The notes under the pieces: generated by a model
The model's input: the letters and a program-made list of their open reading frames with translations, nothing else
The model's database searches: none
Told to the model about the DNA's origin: nothing
Made by a program: the position numbers and the translations under genes
Virus record (IMG/VR): IMGVR_UViG_3300007609_000025
Coordinates: 1 to 53,444 of that record
Length of the DNA: 53,444 bases
Strand: one strand, 5' to 3'
Source of the DNA: a virus
Part shown: positions 15,530-24,203 of the stretch, piece after piece
Numbering within the stretch: position 1 is the stretch's first letter
Layout of the letters: every line of letters starts with the position of its first letter

Positions 15530-16784
15530 AGAAAAATTAAACCCAATTCAGCCTTATCTACAAAGCCAAGAACCGTTAATACACCCTGATAGCAATGTCG
15601 ACTATAGAGCGGCTTATGATCAAGTAGAGCTAATTCATAGGTGTATAGAAATGATAATAAATTCAGTAGTAGGTATTCCTTTTGCAATAGGTGCTGATAC
15701 ACAAGGTGGTCCGGTAAAAAAAGTAAATAAATTACTAAACGAAAGACCTAACCCTTTTGAAGACAGAACTAGGTTTTTTAGACGTGCTGTTATGGACTTA
15801 TTGTTAGATGGTAATGTATTCTTCTACTATGACGGTAAAGACATTTACATATTACCAGCAAATGATATAGAAATACAAACAGACGCTAAACGTTTTGTTA
15901 AAAGTTATACTTACTTATTAAGTAGTTCTGGTACTAGTTATGATTCAGGCTTTGAGCCTTTTGCAGGTAGTTCTTCTAGAAACCCTCCTAGAGACACTCA
16001 AGAGACTACTAAAATAGAGTTTGACGCTTCCGAAGTTATACATATACGAGACGACAATGACGATAGTATATTTAGAGGTAAGAGCAGACTTAGAAGCTTA
16101 ACAGACCTAATAAATCTATACTATGCATTATTAAAGTTCCAGAAACAGTTTTTCAAAAATAACGCTATACCAGGCGTTGTACTTACAACAGATAACGTAT
16201 TAAACACAAAGATTAAAGAGCGACTGTTACAAAGCTGGAGAAATAGTTATACTACTATATTTAATGGGGCTAGAAATCCTGCTATTTTAGACGGCGGCTT
16301 AAAAATAGATAAGTTCAGTGAAGTTAACTTTCAAAGCCTGGATTTTGAGAGTAGTGTAGAAAGACTACAGCAAGATATGGCTAAAGCTCTAGGTGTACCT
16401 TATGTGCTTCTAAAAAGTGGTAATAATGCTAATATAGCTACAAACCAAGTACTATTTTATGAGCATACTATAATACCCATAGTTCAGCAATTTGCTAGCG
16501 CCTTTGAGCATTATTTTAATAGCGTTAAGATAAGGCCTGAACTTATACATATACCTGCGTTGCAGCCAGATTTAAAGTCTCAAGCGCAGTATTACTCATC
16601 TTTAGTGAATGCAGGAATAATAACAGCAGATGAAGCTAGATTAAAATTACATTTTCCTGCTATTAATGATGATACTACCAATAAAATTCGTATACCTCAA
16701 AACATAGCAGGAAGTGCAACCTCCCCCGAATTAGGAGGTAGGCCGGATAATACGGATATTGAGAACACATTAGAATCGGAGTGA
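15504..16784 (+). CDS. Portal protein (HK97-like)
   Basis: This is a 426-residue protein. The dodecameric portal forms the DNA channel at the capsid vertex and the dock for terminase and neck. Family features are DQVELIHRCIEMIINSVVGIPF near the N-terminus, LLNERPNPFEDRTRFFRRAVMDLLLDGNVFFYY, a stem region around LINLYYALLKFQKQFFKNNAIPGVVLTTD, and DMAKALGVPYVLL ... ATNQVLFYEHTIIPIVQQF near the C-terminus. ATG 15504 has GGAGAG 4 bases upstream; the in-frame TTG at 15492 is less likely. Length is normal for HK97-type portals. Confidence 0.9.
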   Translation: MAGPIQWIREKLNPIQPYLQSQEPLIHPDSNVDYRAAYDQVELIHRCIEMIINSVVGIPFAIGADTQGGPVKKVNKLLNERPNPFEDRTRFFRRAVMDLLLDGNVFFYYDGKDIYILPANDIEIQTDAKRFVKSYTYLLSSSGTSYDSGFEPFAGSSSRNPPRDTQETTKIEFDASEVIHIRDDNDDSIFRGKSRLRSLTDLINLYYALLKFQKQFFKNNAIPGVVLTTDNVLNTKIKERLLQSWRNSYTTIFNGARNPAILDGGLKIDKFSEVNFQSLDFESSVERLQQDMAKALGVPYVLLKSGNNANIATNQVLFYEHTIIPIVQQFASAFEHYFNSVKIRPELIHIPALQPDLKSQAQYYSSLVNAGIITADEARLKLHFPAINDDTTNKIRIPQNIAGSATSPELGGRPDNTDIENTLESE

Positions 16785-16788
16785 ACAA

Positions 16789-19467
16789 ATGAGCGATAAA
16801 AAGTTTTTTATTCATAGCAGTGATTTAGAGATAAAATCTGCTGCTACTAAAGAAAATGATAATATAAAAATTGCGGGGTATGCTAATACGTCGCTAAAAG
16901 ACAGAACAGGAGATGTAGTTTTACCAGAAGCCTGGGCTAAAGGTATTGAAAACTATAGAAAAAATCCTGTATTACTTTACCAACATGATCATGGCAGACC
17001 TATCGGTAAATCAGACATAGTAAGAGTAGACAAAAAAGGTATTTTTGTAGAAGCGTCTATATCAAGCGCAGCAGAAAAGTTACATGGAGTTCACTCTTTA
17101 ATTAAAGACGGAGCTTTAAAAAGCTTTAGTGTCGGCTTTAGAGTAAAAGATGCTGACTATGACCGTAGCTCAGATACTTTCCTAATCAAAGACTTAGAAT
17201 TACTAGAGATCAGTGTTGTCAGTGTTCCTTGCAACCAGGACTCTTTATTTAGCATCAGAAAAAGTTTTGAAGATGACAGCAGTTATGAGGAGTTTAAAAA
17301 ACAATTTATAGCCGAAGAAGAAAATAAAGTAGAGCCAGTTCAAGAAGTAGATAACACTGAAAAGGCTGTAGAAGAAAAAGAAGCTGTAGAAGAAGTAAAA
17401 GACACTTCTGAAGAGCTTTCTGCTGCTAGTGTAGAGACTCCAGAAGACGATCCGCACAAGCCCATCCCTTTTTATAATCTTTTAAGTGCTGAGACGTCTA
17501 GCTTAGCTGCTGGAGACTTTATTCGTATGGAGGGCAAACGCTATAATATTTCAAAAATTGCTACGGCGGAAAGCCCATATTTCATATTTAAAGAAGTTGA
17601 CATTAAGGGAGTTTCTAGCGATAATACTATTAAAGTTTATGCAGAGAACTTATCTGTAGCTAATACTTGGGATATTAGCACTAAGTTTGACTTAGTACTA
17701 GTAAATCACTCTTCTGATAAACAATTAACTACTTCAGAGAGAAATAAAATTAAAGATGAATTTGATGAGTTAGTAAAAGCTTCCGAGTTAGATTTATTTA
17801 ATCTTAAAAATAATGATAAAGTAAAGTCTAATAATAATAATCAAATAACTTTAAATAACTTAATTAATCTAAAAAGTATGGATGAAAGCTCTTGGAGCGA
17901 TACTCACTACATACTAGCAAAAAGATTTGTTAATACAGTTAAAACACTTATCACACTTCCAGAAGAAGATGATAGGAATTTTACATTACAATTAAACGGT
18001 TATAAGACCGAAAATAAGGAGAATAAACAGATGGCAACTCAAGATATTGGTGATCCCATCACTGTTGAGACAAAAAGCACTCAGGTAGATGTAGTTGAGG
18101 AGAAAACAGTTTCTAATCACGTTTCAGAGCCTCGTGTGGCTGAACTAGTCGAAAAAACAGGTGAAAAAATAATTGCTCAATCAGATGAGAAGATTAAGCA
18201 TAATAACGAAGAACATGAGAACTCTAGACTGTCAGAAGAGTTAGCGGAACTAAAAGGCCAGATGAAAGCCTATCGTGACCAAATTCAGTCTTATACCGAA
18301 AGCAAAATGGTATATCAAGAGAATACGCGCAAGCATTCTCAGTTCTCGCAGAAAGATTTATCTAACGCATACTTCCTATCTAAGGCTCTAAGAAAGAACC
18401 CTTTAGATACTAGCTATGGTGTTCGTATGAAAGATGTAGTACAAGGTGGCTCAGTTTCCGCATTTGAGAACGCTTTCTCTACTAACGTTTACGAAGAAAT
18501 GAGACAGCAACTAGTTGTTGCTCCACTATTTAACCGTATTGAAGTAAATGCTAGACAGTTTTCTGTGCCAGTAGCAAGTGAAGATGTAGATGATGATATC
18601 GCACAATTTGAGTCAGGAACTTATACAACAGACACAGACTCTAATGTGCCTACTACTAATCAGCACATAATTAAGAGTGTTGAGCTTACACCACACAAGT
18701 TTATGGTGAAAACGCATATTGCAAAAGATGAGGAAGAAGATACCCTTCTGCCTCTAGTAGACTTCCTTCGTTCCGCTGCTACACGCAGAATGGCGCGTTT
18801 CGCAGATAAAGTGCTACTAAGAGGTACAGGTACTCTAACAGGCTTTGATGCTACTGAATCAATGGTAGCTGGGTCTTCTAACGTATCTATTGGCATTGGA
18901 GGCGTGGCTTCTCCTATTAAAGGTATAGTTAACTTAGCAGGTGCTGTTAACGCTCTAAATGTGTACAGAGGTGAAGGCCTAACGGGTACTGCTGCTAATA
19001 CTGCAAAGGCTAATGCTGCCACAGTAGCAAGCACTCGTGCTGCAATGGGTAAGTATGGTCTAGCTCTTGGCGAGAACCTAGTGCTACTAACAACAGTAGA
19101 AGGCTATAATAACTTTGTTACTGAAGACGACTTCCAGACTGTAGATAAGTTTGGTTCTCAGGCAACATACCTAACAGGCTCACTAGGTGCTATCTATGGA
19201 ATTCCTCTATATATAACTGAGTTCCTAGACTCCGCTTCTGGTACTGCCAGCAATAGAGTTCTAGCTACAATGCTTTATAAGCCAGGATTCTTAATTGGTG
19301 AGCGTCGTGCTATGGAAGTAGAAAGCGAATATCTTCCAGAGCGTCAAGTAACAGCTATGTATATGTCTACTAGATTCGACATGAAAGCTCTTACAACTGA
19401 AAGCAGTGCAGCACTAAGCTCAAGTTACGCATATGCTGCTAACATTCTAAGCGGTGCTTCAGCTTAA
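16789..19467 (+). CDS. Prohead protease fused to HK97-fold major capsid protein
   Basis: This is an 892-residue polyprotein. Residues ~1-160 are an S78-type prohead protease: GYANTSLKDRTGDVVLPEAW, YQHDHGRPIGKS (H66 or H68), LKSFSVGF (S114) and LLEISVVSVPCN. Residues ~165-222 are Glu-rich. Residues ~223-310 are an unrecognised beta-rich insert. Residues ~415-540 form a coiled-coil delta/scaffold region. Residues ~560-892 are the capsid protein (AFENAFSTNVYEEMRQQLVVAPLF ... ARQFSVPV ... RRMARFADKVLLRGTGT ... MLYKPGFLIGERRAMEVE). Protease and capsid are usually separate genes. ATG 18031 with a strong ribosome site could yield the capsid part alone. A terminator follows at 19493. Confidence 0.88.
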   Translation: MSDKKFFIHSSDLEIKSAATKENDNIKIAGYANTSLKDRTGDVVLPEAWAKGIENYRKNPVLLYQHDHGRPIGKSDIVRVDKKGIFVEASISSAAEKLHGVHSLIKDGALKSFSVGFRVKDADYDRSSDTFLIKDLELLEISVVSVPCNQDSLFSIRKSFEDDSSYEEFKKQFIAEEENKVEPVQEVDNTEKAVEEKEAVEEVKDTSEELSAASVETPEDDPHKPIPFYNLLSAETSSLAAGDFIRMEGKRYNISKIATAESPYFIFKEVDIKGVSSDNTIKVYAENLSVANTWDISTKFDLVLVNHSSDKQLTTSERNKIKDEFDELVKASELDLFNLKNNDKVKSNNNNQITLNNLINLKSMDESSWSDTHYILAKRFVNTVKTLITLPEEDDRNFTLQLNGYKTENKENKQMATQDIGDPITVETKSTQVDVVEEKTVSNHVSEPRVAELVEKTGEKIIAQSDEKIKHNNEEHENSRLSEELAELKGQMKAYRDQIQSYTESKMVYQENTRKHSQFSQKDLSNAYFLSKALRKNPLDTSYGVRMKDVVQGGSVSAFENAFSTNVYEEMRQQLVVAPLFNRIEVNARQFSVPVASEDVDDDIAQFESGTYTTDTDSNVPTTNQHIIKSVELTPHKFMVKTHIAKDEEEDTLLPLVDFLRSAATRRMARFADKVLLRGTGTLTGFDATESMVAGSSNVSIGIGGVASPIKGIVNLAGAVNALNVYRGEGLTGTAANTAKANAATVASTRAAMGKYGLALGENLVLLTTVEGYNNFVTEDDFQTVDKFGSQATYLTGSLGAIYGIPLYITEFLDSASGTASNRVLATMLYKPGFLIGERRAMEVESEYLPERQVTAMYMSTRFDMKALTTESSAALSSSYAYAANILSGASA
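18015..18033 (+). promoter_or_regulatory. Internal ribosome binding site and start codon for major capsid protein
   Basis: TAAGGAG (18015-18021) lies 9 bases before an in-frame ATG at 18031 inside the protease-capsid polyprotein. Starting there gives a 478-residue product (18031-19467) containing the coiled-coil delta region and the full capsid domain, as in a normal HK97-type capsid gene. Confidence 0.7.
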
Positions 19468-19492
19468 TATCGCTTTTTAGTGATAGAACTAG

Positions 19493-19525
19493 GGGATGTG
19501 GGCATACAGCCCCCATCCCTTTTTT
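19493..19525 (+). terminator. Rho-independent terminator after the capsid gene
   Basis: The stem GGGATG-T-GGGC pairs with GCCC-C-CATCCC around loop ATACA (10 pairs, one T/C mismatch) and is followed by six T (19520-19525). It is a textbook intrinsic terminator that should cut expression of the neck genes relative to capsid. Confidence 0.88.
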
Positions 19526-19543
19526 AGTATTTGGAGAGATCGA

Positions 19544-20806
19544 TTGTCTACAATAGTAACGCTTAATGATATAAAAAACTATTTAAAAATTAAATTAGAT
19601 AATGATGCAGAAGATGATAGGCTTAAGTCTATAAGTCTATATGTGTCTTCATTTATTGAGTCTTACTGCGGTAGGAAGCTTTTAGCCAACACGTACACTG
19701 AATATTTTGATGGCGGAGTAGCCTCTGTCTTTATAGATAATCCTCCGATAATTGCAGTACATGAAGTATCTCATTTTTTAGGTGATAAATACTCAGCGTT
19801 AGGAGGGCCAGGAGCAAAAGGGCAACAGATAGAAACAGAAGGCTCTAGTCATAGAATACTAGCTGTAGGGTCTGCTAAAACTACATCTCGCGTTAAAAAA
19901 TTTGGAGTATCCTCGTTACAGTTAGATGGTCAGTCTTCTTATTTAGTAGTACCTTACTCAGATGATTTTGACTTTGGCGGGGAGCCTTTTACTATAGAAA
20001 CCTACGTAAGACCTAAAAGTTTATCTAACTCTAGTATAATATCCAAAACTCAAGATAGTGAGAACTACTGGGACTTAGGCTATTCTGAGGCTTCTGGCTT
20101 ATATTTTGAGGCTAAAAGCGCTAATACTACTACTATAGCAGTCGAAGCAGGTAGCTTATCTGCAAATACTTTTAGCCATGTGGCTTTAGTTAGGGATGAT
20201 GACACTTATTCGTTATATATTAACGGTACTTTGTCGGGCAATGCGTATACTACTAGTAACGTAGTACCATCTCTAGGAGTAGATATGTTTATAGGATCAG
20301 GCCCTAATGGGGATTTAAATGGTTATATAGACGAGACGCGTATCTCTTGGATAGATAGATATACTAGTAACTTTACTGTATCTGATATACCTTTATCCTC
20401 TGATGAAGACACTAAGCTGCTTCTACATTTTAATGAGGGACGTAATAAAACAGATATAGTAGACTTTTCTAGGAGAGTTAATGAATTTATATGGTATGCT
20501 GACTCAGGTGAAGTAACTTTTGATACTTCAAAAGGTAGCGGTCGCCCCGAGCTAGGATTTTTCAATCCTAGAGTATTTCAAAACTATACTGGAGGAGTTC
20601 GTGTTACATATACCGGAGGTTACTCCTCAATGCCTAATGATTTAAAAATGGCAGCACTAGATATGATTAAGATAATCTATAAAGGTAAAGAAGGCGTTAA
20701 AAGTATGAGACTTCAAGGTGACGATTCTATATCTCATGATTTATCGTCTGACGGCTTGCCTCCTCAAGTGCGAAGAACTCTAAACTTATATAGACTCCCA
20801 GTATGA
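19544..20806 (+). CDS. Head-tail adaptor (HK97 gp6-like) with an inserted LamG domain
   Basis: This is a 420-residue protein. Residues 1-~117 begin TIVTLNDIKNYLKIKLDNDAEDD ... YVSSFIESYCGRKL, the standard opening of gp6-like connector proteins that form the ring below the portal. The matching end, GGVRVTYTGGYSSMPNDLKMAALDMIKIIYKG, comes only after residue ~350. Between them, residues ~119-296 form a LamG/concanavalin jelly-roll (KFGVSSLQLDGQSSYLVVPYSDDFDF ... PFTIETYVRP ... HVALVRDDDTYSLYINGT ... GYIDETRISW). Typical family members are ~100-200 residues. The start is TTG 19544 with GGAGAG 5 bases upstream; earlier in-frame positions lie inside the terminator hairpin. Confidence 0.78.
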   Translation: MSTIVTLNDIKNYLKIKLDNDAEDDRLKSISLYVSSFIESYCGRKLLANTYTEYFDGGVASVFIDNPPIIAVHEVSHFLGDKYSALGGPGAKGQQIETEGSSHRILAVGSAKTTSRVKKFGVSSLQLDGQSSYLVVPYSDDFDFGGEPFTIETYVRPKSLSNSSIISKTQDSENYWDLGYSEASGLYFEAKSANTTTIAVEAGSLSANTFSHVALVRDDDTYSLYINGTLSGNAYTTSNVVPSLGVDMFIGSGPNGDLNGYIDETRISWIDRYTSNFTVSDIPLSSDEDTKLLLHFNEGRNKTDIVDFSRRVNEFIWYADSGEVTFDTSKGSGRPELGFFNPRVFQNYTGGVRVTYTGGYSSMPNDLKMAALDMIKIIYKGKEGVKSMRLQGDDSISHDLSSDGLPPQVRRTLNLYRLPV

Positions 20807-22245
20807 TAACTATAGTAACACTAATAGATAATAAAACATACACAAAAGCTTTAGCGCAAGCTCGTACCTCAAGCGCTACTAAAAGTGAAGCTCTAGGTAA
20901 GGTGGGAGAAGCTGTAACTCAAGGGATATTCTCTACAAAAACAACAGCTACTACCGCTAGTGGTAAAGCTGATATTGTAGGTGTAAAAGCTGACAAAGTA
21001 ATTAGTGCTATAGAAAGATCGTATGGGGTTGATAACCCAGTAACAGCTTCTTTAGTAGCTCAAGTAAAAACAAATATGGGAGTAGACTCTATAGATATTG
21101 AATCTAAGGCTACAGAAAAGTCTTTAGGATCACAGACTATAAAAGCTACCCAGGCTACTGCTAACGTGGCAAAAAAAGATATAGATTATATAAAACGTAG
21201 TAAAGCTTTGGTAAGTGAACTTGTCAGGCTTTCTTTACAAAACGGCAATAGAAAGTCTAAGAAAATAGTTGATCTCTTTGATAAATTAATAGAAGACTTA
21301 CAAAATAATAGTGATGCAGTCCCTTTATCAGACTTCAGAGAGCAAATATATAGCGTAATAGGGGGCTCCCAAGGAAAAGCCCTTTTAGATGAAGCATTTA
21401 ACAAAGTAATGAAGAATCCTACACAGTTTAGAAAATTTATGAGAGGCCCTTTTGGCGCTATAATAAAAGATAAAGTTTCTAATTTAACAGTACAAGTAAA
21501 CGCTGAAGTAGATAATAAAAGCCTTATATTTTTTACTACTTTTTTAGGGTTAAAGTATAAAGATTCAGATATTATAGCCACAAAAGATAAACAAGGTACT
21601 TATAGGTTTTCTCTTAGCTCTTCGTTTGAGAAAAAATTATTAGCACAAACTAGAAGCGCACTATTAAAAAACTCTTTAGGAGTAATAACTGCGGATACAA
21701 ATGATGCTTTATCTTTTAATCTAACTAAAGGCAATACCTTAGGTGCTCTACTAGGAACAGAAAAGACCTTAAGAACCTTAGTAAAAAATTTATCGTTTAC
21801 CTCTTTAAATATAAAGGTGCCTACTGGCGGGTCTATACCTTTAGACATAAAAATTGATGCTAGTAAAATGTTTGTAGATGTGACTGACAGAATACCTAGA
21901 ATACTGACAGCTAACTTAGCGTCATTAGGTAATGTACAAAAGGGCAGATTTATCTCTAGAGAAAGAATGACTTCTTTATTGCAAATTTTAGTACTCGATA
22001 AAATGAAAAAACAAGGGCTAGCTGAGCCTCCTATATTAACTAATAGAACAGGCAGATTTGTAGATAGTCTACAGGTAGCACAAATAAACTATAAAAGTAA
22101 AATAGTATCCTATTATGCTAATCCTTTATACTTTTCAAACGAGCAATATGGGTATGAAGTATCTGAATTAGTAGAGGGGAGTATTCAAGATATTACTAGT
22201 AGTTTATATTCTCGTAGATTCGGATTGGTACGCGGTCAACTTTAA
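20803..22245 (+). CDS. Neck / head-closure protein (gp10-like C-terminus)
   Basis: This is a 480-residue protein starting at an ATGA overlap with the adaptor. The first ~350 residues are Lys/Ser/Thr-rich, partly helical, and not recognised. The last ~110 residues (LLQILVLDKMKKQGLAEPPILTNRTGRFVDSLQVAQINY ... ISYY-type strands ... YSRRFGLVRG) resemble the neck or tail-completion proteins that follow gp6-like adaptors. Position between adaptor and tail terminator supports a head-tail joining role. It is longer than typical neck proteins, so the N-terminal part may be an added domain. Confidence 0.55.
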   Translation: MITIVTLIDNKTYTKALAQARTSSATKSEALGKVGEAVTQGIFSTKTTATTASGKADIVGVKADKVISAIERSYGVDNPVTASLVAQVKTNMGVDSIDIESKATEKSLGSQTIKATQATANVAKKDIDYIKRSKALVSELVRLSLQNGNRKSKKIVDLFDKLIEDLQNNSDAVPLSDFREQIYSVIGGSQGKALLDEAFNKVMKNPTQFRKFMRGPFGAIIKDKVSNLTVQVNAEVDNKSLIFFTTFLGLKYKDSDIIATKDKQGTYRFSLSSSFEKKLLAQTRSALLKNSLGVITADTNDALSFNLTKGNTLGALLGTEKTLRTLVKNLSFTSLNIKVPTGGSIPLDIKIDASKMFVDVTDRIPRILTANLASLGNVQKGRFISRERMTSLLQILVLDKMKKQGLAEPPILTNRTGRFVDSLQVAQINYKSKIVSYYANPLYFSNEQYGYEVSELVEGSIQDITSSLYSRRFGLVRGQL

Positions 22246-22255
22246 AAAATTATAA

Positions 22256-22284
22256 TTGCCGTAGTTAATATGCTGTGCTATACT
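22256..22284 (+). promoter_or_regulatory. Sigma70-like promoter with extended -10
   Basis: A -35 TTGCCG (22256-22261), a 17-bp spacer and a -10 TATACT (22279-22284) preceded by TGC (extended -10) are present. The predicted start is ~22291, giving a 14-base leader with TAAGG before ATG 22305. It would drive the tail terminator, major tail protein and later genes. Confidence 0.6.
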
Positions 22285-22304
22285 CTACTAAAGTAAGGTT
22301 AAAA

Positions 22305-22760
22305 ATGTCTCAAAGACGAAAAATTGTAAATTACATTATTGATAATTTAAAGCTGATAGACGGTTCAATATCTTCTCTAAACAGCACTTATAGATTTAAA
22401 ACTGACCTACATACTAATGTTTATAGAGGGTTTAAAGGCATTGATGAGATAAATGACTTCCCTTCTATATATGTAGTAGCAGGAAACGAAACTAGAAATT
22501 ACAATACAAAAAATATAACTTTATCAAACCTACCTATTATTATTCGTGTGTATACGTACTTTGAAGAAGAAGAGCTAGTAAATACTTATAATGGTAACAT
22601 AATTCAAGATATTGAACATGTTATATATAATCTTCCTAGTAACTTTGACTTAGAAATTCAAGACATACAAATACAAACTATAAATTCAGATGAAGGACTA
22701 TTAGCACCTTATGGCATTGTAGAAGTACAACTGCAGGCAAGCTATGAAGTCCGATTATAA
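22305..22760 (+). CDS. Tail terminator protein
   Basis: This is a 151-residue protein whose order (after the neck genes, directly before the major tail protein) and pattern, IPS-type FPSIYVVAGNETRNY ... LSNLPIIIRVYTYFEEE ... NIIQDIEHVIYNL ... YGIVEVQLQASYEV, fit the gpU-like tail terminators that cap the finished tube and bind the neck. I chose ATG 22305 with TAAGG upstream, because the longer frame from GTG 22275 runs through the promoter. Length is typical. Confidence 0.7.
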   Translation: MSQRRKIVNYIIDNLKLIDGSISSLNSTYRFKTDLHTNVYRGFKGIDEINDFPSIYVVAGNETRNYNTKNITLSNLPIIIRVYTYFEEEELVNTYNGNIIQDIEHVIYNLPSNFDLEIQDIQIQTINSDEGLLAPYGIVEVQLQASYEVRL

Positions 22761-22771
22761 GGAGACAATAA

Positions 22772-24061
22772 ATGGCTAATTGCGGTCCTAATACCCAGGT
22801 AAATCTTCAAAGAAATACAGAAGTTTTCTGGTCCACTATCGATCTAAATGGAGGGGGCGATGGTGCCTCAATGACTCCACAAAATACTTGGAGAGTTGAA
22901 GTACTAGCAGGGTATGCGTTTACTCAAAGTGCTACTAACCAAGATATTACTACTCTAGAATCTGGTAATACGCCAGATAGATCTACTCAAAGATTTAATA
23001 CTGCTGTTAACCCTGTAGAATGGAACTTCAGCACCTATATAAGACCTACAGGTATGATAACTACTGATGGCGCTGACTCAGCTACTGGTAACTCAAAACC
23101 TGTAGCTGACTGGTTCTTATGGCAGTCTATGATGTCTAACGCCCGTGTAGCTGCTAACGGAGCAGAAAATAGTGCCTGGGAAAACAACGGCATATTCAAT
23201 CTGAAGCATCGTGGCTTCTCTGATAACGCAGATATCGGTGCAGCCTCTAATGCTAACGTTTCCGCTCACTCATCTAACTTCCCACAAATGGAAGAGTATA
23301 GCTTATACTTCAAAGTAGATAACGTTGTATACCAAGTTGGTAAAGCAGCTATTAACGAAGCCTCTGTAGATGCGGCTATTGATTCTATAGCCCTAACAGC
23401 CTGGAGCGGTTTTGGTACTCAGTTATTTGAACTAACAGATACAGCTAGAGATGCAGCTATCTCTGTATTCGGCGGTACTGATAATAGTGGCTCAAGTGTG
23501 GCGGCTAATACTACTATTGATGTAGCAGGTAACGCTGATCATCACTATCATGCCTATGGTACAGCTAACGTAGCTGGATCAAGTGCTACTTCAGCGTTTA
23601 TAAAGAACCGTCTAAGTTCTATTGATGTTATATCAGCAGCTAGTGGAGCAGAAAAGTCTTATACTTTCCCAGTTACTGGTCTATCTTGGACTTATAATAA
23701 CAACGCTACCTATTTGACTCCTGAAGAGCTAGCTTCCCTAAACTCACCTATTGGTCAGTTTACCGGTTCTAGAACTATTACTGGAAACTTCACTGCTTAT
23801 CTACGTGCAGGAGCTAACCAGTCTGCTGAGTTTATGAGAGATATTGTTACTAATACTGCGACTCAGACTACAGGAGCAAGCGCTAACCTACAAATCGGAG
23901 GTACTACTACTCCATACTTAGCATACAGTATGCCAAGAGTGCAGTTTGACTTCCCATCACACTCTATCGATGATGTTGTAGGCATAACAGTGGACTTCTT
24001 AGCACAAGAGCTAGAAGAAACATGCGGAGATGAAGTAACTATCTTTGTAAGCGATATTTAA
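22772..24061 (+). CDS. Major tail (tube) protein
   Basis: This is a 429-residue protein placed between tail terminator and tail chaperones, the standard position of the tube protein. Beta-rich content (WNFSTYIRP, TYNNNATYLTPEE, RTITGNFTAYLRAG, MPRVQFDFPSHSIDDVVGITVDFLAQELEETCGDEVTIFV) fits a tube fold; the C-terminal strands are typical of marine siphophage tail proteins. It has a strong AAGGAG ribosome site, as expected for the most abundant tail protein. Codons in this gene and the capsid gene look more selected (more GCT, GGT, CGT) than elsewhere. Length is long for a simple tube protein, so an extra surface domain is likely. Confidence 0.8.
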   Translation: MANCGPNTQVNLQRNTEVFWSTIDLNGGGDGASMTPQNTWRVEVLAGYAFTQSATNQDITTLESGNTPDRSTQRFNTAVNPVEWNFSTYIRPTGMITTDGADSATGNSKPVADWFLWQSMMSNARVAANGAENSAWENNGIFNLKHRGFSDNADIGAASNANVSAHSSNFPQMEEYSLYFKVDNVVYQVGKAAINEASVDAAIDSIALTAWSGFGTQLFELTDTARDAAISVFGGTDNSGSSVAANTTIDVAGNADHHYHAYGTANVAGSSATSAFIKNRLSSIDVISAASGAEKSYTFPVTGLSWTYNNNATYLTPEELASLNSPIGQFTGSRTITGNFTAYLRAGANQSAEFMRDIVTNTATQTTGASANLQIGGTTTPYLAYSMPRVQFDFPSHSIDDVVGITVDFLAQELEETCGDEVTIFVSDI

Positions 24062-24203
24062 TTTGTGGCAGAGGGGGCCATAAATTAAGATTTCAATAGA
24101 AGGCGATTATTTTAACAAGCAGTAGTACCCCCTCACTAGCTGTACGTTAGAGCAAATAATCGCCTTCACTTTATATATAAAAACCAAATGAGGGGAATAC
24201 CTA
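24062..24203 (+). ncRNA. Structured leader between major tail protein and tail chaperones (candidate cis-regulatory RNA)
   Basis: This gap has no gene. A perfect 14-bp inverted repeat (24099-24112 with 24154-24167) encloses a 41-base loop. The loop contains CCCCCTC (24128-24134) and a small hairpin CTAGC-TGTAC-GTTAG (24136-24150). CCCCCTC can pair with GAGGGGG at 24071-24077 upstream. CCCCTCA (24129-24135) can pair with TGAGGGG (24189-24195), the ribosome site of the next gene. The two pairings exclude each other, which is the logic of a translational switch. No U-run follows the stem, so a terminator is unlikely. The structure is read from sequence; the function is inferred. Confidence 0.55.

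Noticed and set aside
19496-19543. Longer start for the head-tail adaptor
   Set aside because: It runs through the terminator hairpin. TTG 19544 with GGAGAG upstream begins exactly where the family begins.
22275-22304. GTG start for the tail terminator protein
   Set aside because: It would be inside the -10 region of the promoter and lacks a ribosome site; ATG 22305 has TAAGG.
24099-24167. 14-bp inverted repeat as a rho-independent terminator
   Set aside because: The loop is 41 bases and no U-run follows, so a regulatory RNA structure or processing site fits better.
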